Of a stretch of DNA of 7,224 nt, positions 1-4,437 are shown piece after piece. How positions within the stretch are numbered: the first letter of the stretch is position 1; each line of letters starts with the position of its first letter. Position numbers and translations under genes: made by a program. The stretch lies in NCBI GenBank assembly GCA_003551785.1, contig PUNP01000873.1, positions 1 to 7,224 on the forward strand, in the 5' to 3' direction. The notes beneath the pieces were generated by a model. It was not told the DNA's origin. It searched no databases and worked only from the letters and a program-made list of their open reading frames with translations. The DNA comes from Candidatus Brocadiaceae bacterium. Lineage in GTDB: Bacteria > Planctomycetota > Brocadiia > SM23-32.

Positions 1-15
1 AAGGAGGGAGTGACA

Positions 16-198
16 GTGAAAACAAAACAAGTTGAGTGTCCTGAATGTGGAACTTATATTGAGAGAAGGGAATGGTATGATAAAATTGGGAAGGTAGAAG
101 AACATGAAATTTGTTTTAATTGTGAATATGAATTTCACTGGGCTTATGGTTTTGTAATAACAAATACATTGGAGGTTGAGTGTGATGAAAATAATTGA
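16..198 (+). CDS. small zinc-ribbon protein, function unknown
   Basis: Encodes a 60-residue protein with two CxxC pairs, C8-P-E-C11 and C33-F-N-C36, the pattern of a zinc ribbon or rubredoxin-like knuckle. A further lone cysteine lies at residue 56. The linker is charged, and the stretch after the second pair is aromatic (EYEFHWAYGF). I chose the GTG at 16 because the AAGGAGGG at 1-8 then lies about 8 bases upstream. A GTG at 10 would add two residues but leaves almost no spacing. The end overlaps the next gene by 14 bases. Small phage zinc ribbons often bind nucleic acid or a host protein, but nothing here identifies the target. The next gene has a similar CxECG-W-CxxC layout, so the two may be paralogues. 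The reading frame is secure and the zinc-binding call is likely; the role is unknown. Confidence 0.75.
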   Translation: MKTKQVECPECGTYIERREWYDKIGKVEEHEICFNCEYEFHWAYGFVITNTLEVECDENN

Positions 199-331
199 AA
201 GGTGTAGGGAATGTGGTGAACCTTTTCTTAGAGGGAAGTGGTTTCAATCCACTTGTGATTTTTGCTCAACTAAAAATAAGATTTTTTGGTCTAAAGGAAG
301 TTCTAAAAATAAGGGGTGGAACAATGAGTAA
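185..331 (+). CDS. 48-residue zinc-ribbon protein, function unknown
   Basis: A short gene of 48 codons starting at ATG 185, with GGAGG at 171-175 giving ideal spacing. It carries C7-R-E-C10 and C24-D-F-C27, a compact zinc ribbon with a 13-residue loop, followed by a basic, Trp- and Lys-rich tail. The start overlaps the previous gene by 14 bases, and the stop (329-331) overlaps the ATG of the next gene at 324. This chain of overlaps suggests coupled translation. It resembles the preceding protein around CxECG followed by a Trp eight or nine residues later, so the pair may come from a duplication. A longer reading of the downstream frame (from 195) would hide this gene. The cysteine pairs, ribosome binding site and overlaps together make it convincing. 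Its function cannot be inferred beyond likely zinc and possibly nucleic-acid binding. Confidence 0.72.
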   Translation: MKIIERCRECGEPFLRGKWFQSTCDFCSTKNKIFWSKGSSKNKGWNNE

Positions 332-692
332 ATTTGAAGTTGGTGAAAAGGTTATTATTGATTATGGTGGTTCATCAAAAATAAAAGGCACAGTTTTTGG
401 AGTATCATCAGAGGCTGATTTTCAAGGTGACCAATATGCGGTTGAACATATACATGAAGGTGATAATTTGATTTGTAATGTATTTAGAGAAGACCAATTA
501 GAAAAATATAAACCACCAGAGGAGAATTTAAAAGAAGGGGCTAAATTCAGGACTGAATTACAGGAGTATGAAGTTTTGGCTAGACACAAAGAAGATGGTG
601 AAGTACATTATTTTTGTAAGTGTATTGGGAAAGGGTGGTTGGATGTGATTTCAAGTGAGCAAGTTTATAAAATTAAAGGAGGTGCAAAATGA
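324..692 (+). CDS. hypothetical protein with two small beta-rich units
   Basis: Encodes 122 residues starting at ATG 324, preceded by GGGGTGG at 314-319. The frame stays open upstream to a TTG at 195, but that part overlaps the zinc-ribbon gene and has no matching ribosome binding site, so I reject the longer form. Residues 1-60 read like an SH3/KOW-type beta barrel: FEVGEKVIIDYGG, then KIKGTVFGV, then a stretch ending REDQLEKY. Residues 70-118 look like a second, similar unit starting EGAKF and ending SEQVYKI. The VGEKV opening followed by a turn and KGTV is common in small phage proteins that bind DNA or act as adaptors, but I recognise no named family. The stop overlaps the next start by four bases (ATGA at 689-692). 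The gene is secure; the fold is a guess from pattern. Confidence 0.8.
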   Translation: MSKFEVGEKVIIDYGGSSKIKGTVFGVSSEADFQGDQYAVEHIHEGDNLICNVFREDQLEKYKPPEENLKEGAKFRTELQEYEVLARHKEDGEVHYFCKCIGKGWLDVISSEQVYKIKGGAK

Positions 693-781
693 GAAATGCA
701 ATTAGTATAGCATTAGAAATACTGGCTTATTTATTTTTGTTGGTGTTAGCTTTTGATATAGGTTATGATGTTTTGGTGTAA
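689..781 (+). pseudogene. short membrane peptide, probably frameshifted two-helix protein
   Basis: ATG 689 lies just after AAAGGAGG (676-683) and overlaps the preceding stop as ATGA. It opens a 30-residue peptide with one hydrophobic segment (ALEILAYLFLLVLAF, residues 8-22), ending at TAA 779-781. The frame one base back continues from about 772 to TAA 823-825 and encodes a second hydrophobic segment (VIIIITALYSFGFIG). One extra T in the T4 run at 771-774 would join both into a 45-residue two-helix protein, with the turn near DIGYDVFG. The joined stop would then sit inside the GGTTAAGGAGG that forms the next gene's ribosome binding site, as also happens near 1157-1166. This points to a recent one-base deletion or a sequencing error. 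A working 30-residue single-helix peptide is the alternative. Confidence 0.55.
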
Positions 782-841
782 TAATCATTATAACAGCTTT
801 ATATTCATTTGGATTTATAGGTTAAGGAGGGGATTAATAGT

Positions 842-1177
842 ATGCATAATCAATTTAAAAAGTATCAATTTAAAAAGTTTGTTGATAAAACATTAAAAGA
901 AATTAGACAGAAACCAAAGCCTAAAGTTAAACTATTAATAAACACAGATAGTGATGAAATAGAAAAGAGATATGATGATTGTCACACTTATTTTCTGTTT
1001 CATATTTCTGAATTTTATATTAACTGGTTTATTGATTGTGGAGAGTGGTTTATATATGTTGATTTTAAATTATTTCATTTTAGTTTCAGTTCTGTTGGTA
1101 ATTCTTTTAAGTGGAAAGGGGTGGCTATTTGCAACAAAGAAGAATGCCCACTAAAGGTTAAGGAGGTAAAAGAATGA
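842..1177 (+). CDS. hypothetical protein, Lys-rich N-terminus, aromatic beta-rich core
   Basis: Encodes 111 residues from ATG 842, with AAGGAGGGG at 824-832 nine bases upstream. The first 35 residues are strongly basic (Lys-rich, with KPKPKVK), likely helical and able to bind nucleic acid or acidic surfaces. Residues 45-95 are very rich in Tyr, Phe and Trp and look like alternating beta strands. The end has a CNKEEC pair, and two other cysteines lie at C47 and C66. I recognise no family. The stop overlaps the next start as ATGA at 1174-1177. Another frame in 972-1154 reads as a hydrophobic peptide, but that follows from T-rich aromatic codons and has no good ribosome binding site. The gene is well supported by its start signal and coupling; the function is unknown. 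Confidence 0.75.
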   Translation: MHNQFKKYQFKKFVDKTLKEIRQKPKPKVKLLINTDSDEIEKRYDDCHTYFLFHISEFYINWFIDCGEWFIYVDFKLFHFSFSSVGNSFKWKGVAICNKEECPLKVKEVKE

Positions 1178-1347
1178 GAGAAAAAATGACTTTGGTAAGC
1201 TTATTAATTGGGGTGTTATTGATGTTTGTGAGTATGTTGGCTGTAATTGTTGATTGGGTTGGGGGGATGAACTTCCCAGCTCAAGCTTTTATATTTTTTA
1301 TTGGAGTTGTTTTGGCAATGATTATTTTATTTGGAGAGGTTGGGTGA
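1174..1347 (+). CDS. 57-residue two-helix membrane protein
   Basis: ATG 1174 is preceded by AAGGAGGT at 1160-1167 with six-base spacing, and overlaps the previous stop by four bases. The 57-residue product has two clear membrane segments: residues 6-26 (TLVSLLIGVLLMFVSMLAV and on) and 37-54 (QAFIFFIGVVLAMIILFG). A short turn, DWVGGMNFP, separates them. The N-terminus is MREK, so a hairpin with both ends in the cytoplasm is plausible. The stop at 1345-1347 shares one base with the next ATG (TGATG). Size and topology would suit a small holin, antiholin or superinfection-exclusion peptide, but no lysin gene is present to support a lysis role. The layout resembles the reconstructed two-helix protein at 689-825. 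The gene call is good; the role is open. Confidence 0.72.
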   Translation: MREKMTLVSLLIGVLLMFVSMLAVIVDWVGGMNFPAQAFIFFIGVVLAMIILFGEVG

Positions 1348-1541
1348 TGGGTGATTTTTGCAGCAATTGTAGAAGGGTTTTGCCTTCAAAATTTATGACT
1401 AGATGTGAAGCTTGTGGGAAATACTTTTGTGGAAGGTGTATGTTAGGGAGATATTTGTGCAATGGGTGTATGGATAGGATGAATGGTGAGGAGAAAGAAT
1501 TTGGTGAGATAGAGGGAATGGTGATTTGGTTAGGTTTATAG
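1347..1541 (+). CDS. eight-cysteine zinc-finger protein (FYVE/RING-like spacing)
   Basis: Encodes 64 residues from ATG 1347, overlapping the previous stop in TGATG. GGAGAGG at 1333-1339 gives correct spacing. An upstream ATG at 1254 in the same frame falls inside the membrane-protein gene and lacks a ribosome binding site, so I reject it. The first 42 residues hold four CxxC pairs: CSNC, CEAC, CGRC and CNGC, with gaps of 11, 4 and 6 residues. Eight evenly paired cysteines imply two zinc ions. The CX2C-X11-CX2C-X4-CX2C-X6-CX2C order recalls cross-brace fingers such as FYVE and RING domains, but with a shorter final loop. Two back-to-back zinc ribbons are the simpler alternative. The tail is acidic (NGEEKEFGEIEG) and ends hydrophobic. 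It is the third small zinc protein in this cluster. A binding role for protein, lipid or nucleic acid cannot be chosen from sequence. Confidence 0.75.
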   Translation: MGDFCSNCRRVLPSKFMTRCEACGKYFCGRCMLGRYLCNGCMDRMNGEEKEFGEIEGMVIWLGL

Positions 1542-1555
1542 GGAGGAGGTGTTGG

Positions 1556-1828
1556 ATGAAATTATTTTTTTTAGGAATTGTTTATGCTGTTTTTAGTGGG
1601 TTGGCAACTATGTATGCCTGGAATACTTTAGCAGTGGAAATTTTTGATTTATTTGTGATTGGATTTTGGGAAGCTTTAGGAATTAATGTGTTGTTTGGTT
1701 GGCTTACACAGAGATATCAAGGCACAATGGATAAAAGCATGGATGAAAAAGTTGTTTATTTTTTAGGCATGTTTTTAAGGCCAGCAATTGTGATAATTTT
1801 TGTGTTTATTATAGGGATGAAAATGTGA
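1556..1828 (+). CDS. three-helix small membrane protein
   Basis: ATG 1556 follows a strong GGGAGGAGGT at 1541-1550, which itself starts at the previous stop. The same frame is open back to a TTG at 1526, but that lacks a binding site. The 90-residue product is almost entirely membrane: segments near residues 3-22, 30-50 and 66-88, with a charged loop (TQRYQGTMDKSMDEK, residues 51-65) between the second and third. Length and helix count overlap with phage holins, but also with small phage membrane proteins of unknown role, and no endolysin lies nearby. It is the last gene before the noncoding region and terminase promoter, so it may close the upstream transcription unit, although I see no clear terminator after it. 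The gene is secure; the function is unassigned. Confidence 0.75.
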   Translation: MKLFFLGIVYAVFSGLATMYAWNTLAVEIFDLFVIGFWEALGINVLFGWLTQRYQGTMDKSMDEKVVYFLGMFLRPAIVIIFVFIIGMKM

Positions 1829-1836
1829 TTTTTTTT

Positions 1837-1856
1837 CCTTTTATTTCTTTAAAAGG
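1837..1856. other. small A/T-rich hairpin after the upstream gene cluster
   Basis: CCTTTTA (1837-1843) and TAAAAGG (1850-1856) form a perfect 7-bp inverted repeat around a six-base loop, nine bases after the stop of the membrane-protein gene. A run of eight T lies before it (1829-1836), not after it, so it does not look like a classic intrinsic terminator for rightward transcription. It could still end or stabilise the upstream transcript, or be part of the AAAAGGT motif set found through this region. Confidence 0.35.
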
Positions 1857-1951
1857 TAAAATTATTTAATACTATTTGAAACTTTACTTTTATAATATAT
1901 AATAATAATAGAGAAGGTTTAAATAAAAATATTAGAAAAATTTACCTTTTA
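1850..1951. repeat. 11-bp inverted repeat flanking the terminase promoter
   Basis: TAAAAGGTAAA at 1850-1860 is exactly inverted as TTTACCTTTTA at 1941-1951. The two arms are 80 bases apart and enclose the predicted promoter. The AAAAGGT core recurs in direct orientation in the tandem array that starts at 1951. Such paired sites can be operators or anchor sites for a DNA-looping protein. In this A/T-rich stretch chance matching is a real alternative. Confidence 0.45.
1876..1903 (+). promoter_or_regulatory. putative sigma-70-type promoter for the terminase/head genes
   Basis: TTGAAA at 1876-1881 and TATAAT at 1898-1903 are separated by 16 bases. The first matches five of six bases of the -35 consensus and the second is a perfect -10. 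A second TATAAT at 1891-1896 has no matching -35. Transcription would start near 1910 and leave a leader of about 140 bases containing the tandem repeats. This is the only large noncoding gap in the window and sits directly before terS. TATAAT is common by chance in such AT-rich DNA. Confidence 0.5.
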
Positions 1952-2037
1952 TTTAAAAAAAAGGTTTTTATTTAAAAAAAGGTTTTTATTTAAAAAAAAG
2001 GTTTTTATTTAAAAAAAAAGGTTTTTATTTTAAAAAA
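1951..2037. repeat. tandem A-tract/T-tract repeat, about 4.5 units of 18-20 bp
   Basis: Units start at 1951, 1970, 1988 and 2007, with a partial fifth at 2027. Each reads ATTT, a run of A, GG, then TTTTT. The A runs are 8, 7, 8, 9 and 6 long, giving unit lengths of 19, 18, 19 and 20 bp; the variation is confined to the A run. A and T tracts alternate roughly every helical turn, which is expected to bend the helix. The fifth unit merges into the terS ribosome binding site. Possible roles are a TerS-binding pac or cos-type site, a site for a bending protein, or a leader that tunes terS translation. The repeat is plain in the sequence; its role is inference. Confidence 0.9.
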
Positions 2038-2053
2038 GGAAGGAAGGATTCAT

Positions 2054-2557
2054 ATGCCCAGGCCAAGTGATTATTATAAATATAAATGGAATGAAAAATT
2101 AGATTTAGTAAAAGGCTGGGCAAGAGATGGATTGAGTAATAAGCAAATTGCTCATAATATAGGAATTCATAAGGCTACTCTGTACGAATGGGCCAACAAG
2201 TACAGCGATTTTGCCGATGCCTTAAAGAAATCAAAAGAAGTTGCTGACTATGAAGTAGAAAATGCTTTACACAAGGAAGCAACAGGCTATTTTTACAAAG
2301 AGCAGAATGTTTCAAATACTGGAGAAGTTGTTGAAGTAAGGAAATATGCCAGACCAAGTGTGTCTGCTCAAAAATATTGGTTGAATAATAGACAAAGGAA
2401 TAAATGGAATAGTATGAATAAGCATGAAATAAGTGGGCCAGATAGTGGGCCAATTGAATTTAAAAATGATGATTTAAAGAAATTGAGTGATGAAGAGCTA
2501 ACAAGCCTTGAAAGATTAGTTGAAAAATTGGGAGAAGAAGAAGAAGATGATGAATAA
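2054..2557 (+). CDS. terS: terminase small subunit (TerS), helix-turn-helix type
   Basis: Encodes 167 residues from ATG 2054, with AGGAAGGA at 2040-2047 upstream. TerS binds phage DNA at the packaging start site as an oligomer and brings it to TerL. Residues 15-50 form the DNA-binding part: a helix, then GLSNKQIAHNIGIHKATLYEW, a typical helix-turn-helix with the recognition helix around HKATLYEWANKY. A charged helical stretch follows (DFADALKKSKEVADYEVENAL). The segment PSVSAQKYWLNNRQRNKW (about 101-118) matches the conserved WLKNR-x-x-x-W feature of terminase small subunits in many Firmicute phages. The tail is very acidic (LGEEEEDDE), and its GAAGAAGAAG codons double as the terL ribosome-binding region. 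It overlaps terL by 8-11 bases. Family features and position before terL make this call strong. Confidence 0.9.
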   Translation: MPRPSDYYKYKWNEKLDLVKGWARDGLSNKQIAHNIGIHKATLYEWANKYSDFADALKKSKEVADYEVENALHKEATGYFYKEQNVSNTGEVVEVRKYARPSVSAQKYWLNNRQRNKWNSMNKHEISGPDSGPIEFKNDDLKKLSDEELTSLERLVEKLGEEEEDDE

Positions 2558-4058
2558 ACTAAAAGAACTGCCCACACTTTCAGAAATTAGAAAAGAAAAA
2601 AGCAGAAGGAATAAAGAGAGAAGTGAGGAAAGTTTGATTGGTTTTATAAAAAAGGCTTGGCCTGTAGCTGAACCAGCTACTGAATTTATAAATGGGTGGC
2701 ATATTGATGCTATATGTGAGCATTTAGAAGCTGTGAATAATGGAGAAATAAGAAAGCTTTTGATAAATATGCCACCCAGACATATGAAATCACTTGCTAT
2801 AGCTGTTTTTTGGCCATGTTGGACTTGGATACACAACCCTTCTATACAGTGGTTATATAGTAGTTATGCTGGAAATCTTAGTATCAGAGATAATGTGAAA
2901 AGTAGAAGGTTAATACAATCACAGTGGTATCAGAATTTTTGGGGTGAAAAGTTTGATATTATAGATGACCAGAATACTAAAATTAAGTTTGAAAATAGTG
3001 AGAATGGTTATAGGATGGCAACTTCAGTTGATGGACAAACTACTGGTGAGGGTGGAGATATAATTGTGGTAGATGACCCACACCATGCTAAAGAAGTAAG
3101 GTCAAAAACCAAAAGGGAAGCAGTTTTGACTTGGTGGGATGAGGTAATGTCAACCAGATTAAATGACCCAAAGAAATCTTCAAGAGTAATAGTAATGCAA
3201 AGACTTCATGAAAAAGATTTATCTGGTCATGTTTTAGAAAAAGGTGGATATGAACATTTATGTTTACCAGCAGAATATGAACCCAAAAGAAAATGCTCCA
3301 CTTCAATAGGATATAGTGACCCAAGAGAAGAATCACAGGAGCTATTGTGGCCAGAAAGATTTGGCAGAGAAGAAATTGAAAATTTGAAGGTTGATTTAGG
3401 AAGTTATGCAGCAGCAGGACAGCTACAACAACAACCTTCACCACAGGAAGGTGGATTGTTTTCAAAAGAGGACTTTGAAATCATTGAAAGTTCACCAATT
3501 GCTACTGAAATCACAGTTAGGTATTGGGATATGGCTGCTACAGAGGAAACTCCAGGAACTGACCCAGATTGGAGTTCAGGGCTCAAATTTAGCTTGAAAA
3601 ATGGTATTTATTATGTGGAACACCTTGAACATTTCAGAGCAAGCCCAAATCAAACAGAACAAAAAATCATCCATACTTCTGAATTAGATGGTAGTGAAGT
3701 AATAATAGGAATAGAGCAAGAACCAGGAAGCTCTGGAAAAATGGTAATAAATTATTTTAAGAAAAAATTGTATAATAGAATAGTATATGGAAATAAAGTA
3801 ACTGGAAGCAAAGTTGACAGGGCTTTTCCATTAAGTGTGAAAGCAGAAGCTGGACTGATAAAACTTGTAAGAGCAGGTTGGAACAGTCCATTTTTAGATG
3901 AATTGGATGTTTTCCCTTATGGTGAACATGATGATATAGTTGATTCACTGTCAGGGGCTTATGAGATTATTACTGTAATTGAAGAAATAATGGAAGGACT
4001 GCCTGATGAACAAGACAATTTTGATGTAGGAGGAAGGGTGCAAATATCATCTTATTAA
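2547..4058 (+). CDS. terL: terminase large subunit (TerL), ATPase and nuclease
   Basis: Encodes about 503 residues and is the DNA-packaging motor. The N-terminal ATPase drives DNA into the procapsid and the C-terminal RNase H-like nuclease cuts the concatemer. Walker A is MPPRHMKS (residues 75-82), with Met where many relatives have Gly. Walker B is IIVVDDP (172-178), and the coupling stretch VIVMQRLHEKDLSG is at 214-227. Nuclease acidic motifs are WDMA (327-330), IEQEPGSSGK (389-398) and HDDIVD (461-466). The start is ATG 2547, or the adjacent ATG 2550, which sits better after GGGAGAAG at 2530-2537. The frame is open back to TTG 2520, but that start lies within terS coding. Length is normal for the family, with no breaks. 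It follows the pattern of terminases with a PPRHxKS loop, common in Firmicute siphophages. Very confident. Confidence 0.96.
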   Translation: MMNKLKELPTLSEIRKEKSRRNKERSEESLIGFIKKAWPVAEPATEFINGWHIDAICEHLEAVNNGEIRKLLINMPPRHMKSLAIAVFWPCWTWIHNPSIQWLYSSYAGNLSIRDNVKSRRLIQSQWYQNFWGEKFDIIDDQNTKIKFENSENGYRMATSVDGQTTGEGGDIIVVDDPHHAKEVRSKTKREAVLTWWDEVMSTRLNDPKKSSRVIVMQRLHEKDLSGHVLEKGGYEHLCLPAEYEPKRKCSTSIGYSDPREESQELLWPERFGREEIENLKVDLGSYAAAGQLQQQPSPQEGGLFSKEDFEIIESSPIATEITVRYWDMAATEETPGTDPDWSSGLKFSLKNGIYYVEHLEHFRASPNQTEQKIIHTSELDGSEVIIGIEQEPGSSGKMVINYFKKKLYNRIVYGNKVTGSKVDRAFPLSVKAEAGLIKLVRAGWNSPFLDELDVFPYGEHDDIVDSLSGAYEIITVIEEIMEGLPDEQDNFDVGGRVQISSY

Positions 4059-4072
4059 GAGGAGGTGGAGAA

Positions 4073-4426
4073 ATGAAAAGGGCTTTTGTTATGATGATTA
4101 TAGTTTTTATGCTGATTTTTGCTTTAGCTGCTTTTGTAACTGTAACAACTTCAGCAGCTTGGGATGGCCATATTGAATTTGATTATAGTTATTTCAGTGA
4201 AACCTTCCAAAGTGAATTTCAGATAGGTAGAAGGTTACATGATTCACCTATGAAAATTGGAATGGCAACTAATTTTAAGCATTATTTAGAATTTCAACAA
4301 ATAAGATTATTTATGGATTATGAAATACCAACTGACCCAGGAATGACTTTTACACTTTCAGCAATTTGGGATGATTTGATATTTGAACCAATAGACTGGA
4401 ATTTCAAATTAAGATATGAATTTTAG
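4073..4426 (+). CDS. secreted beta-barrel-like protein, possible outer-membrane protein
   Basis: Encodes 117 residues from ATG 4073 after AGAGGAGGTGG (4059-4069). Residues 1-29 form a signal peptide: MKRAF, a long hydrophobic core, then TTSAA with a likely cut after Ala29 (Ser at -3). There is no lipobox cysteine. The 88-residue mature part is a row of amphipathic strands with alternating aromatic residues: HIEFDYSYF, SEFQIGRRL, KIGMATNF, HYLEFQQIRLFMDYEI, MTFTLSAIWD and WNFKLRYEF. It ends in a C-terminal Phe preceded by alternating hydrophobic residues, the signature read by the outer-membrane barrel assembly machinery. It sits between terL and the portal gene, unusual for a structural block. 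It may coat the host surface and block reinfection, or be an uncharacterised exported protein. With six to seven short strands it would be a very small or oligomeric barrel. Gene secure; barrel call moderate. Confidence 0.72.
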   Translation: MKRAFVMMIIVFMLIFALAAFVTVTTSAAWDGHIEFDYSYFSETFQSEFQIGRRLHDSPMKIGMATNFKHYLEFQQIRLFMDYEIPTDPGMTFTLSAIWDDLIFEPIDWNFKLRYEF

Positions 4427-4437
4427 GAGGCACCAAA

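Noticed and set aside
195..323. N-terminal extension of the 324-692 gene from a TTG
   Set aside because: No matching ribosome binding site, and it overlaps a zinc-ribbon gene that has a good start signal. ATG 324 has its own GGGGTGG.
972..1154. Hydrophobic 60-residue frame inside the 842-1177 gene
   Set aside because: No convincing ribosome binding site. Its hydrophobicity follows from reading the T-rich aromatic codons of the real gene out of frame.
1254..1346. N-terminal extension of the eight-cysteine protein from ATG 1254
   Set aside because: It falls inside the two-helix membrane gene, has no ribosome binding site, and the TGATG overlap at 1345-1349 marks the better start.
1556..1828. 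Holin assignment for the three-helix protein
   Set aside because: Size and helix count alone are not specific, and no endolysin or lysis cassette is visible in the window.
1829..1860. Intrinsic terminator after the upstream gene cluster
   Set aside because: The 7-bp hairpin is A/T-rich and the T run lies before the stem rather than after it, so it does not meet the usual pattern on either strand.
1951..2037. CRISPR array
   Set aside because: The repeats are contiguous 18-20 bp units with no unique spacers between them, so this is a tandem repeat.
2175..2836. Several leftward frames opposite terS and the start of terL
   Set aside because: They mirror strongly supported rightward genes, lack ribosome binding sites, and show Ser/Leu/Phe-rich low-complexity products typical of antisense shadows.
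3088..3948. Leftward frames and one short rightward frame within terL
   Set aside because: All lie within a gene with intact terminase motifs, and none has a start signal or recognisable product.
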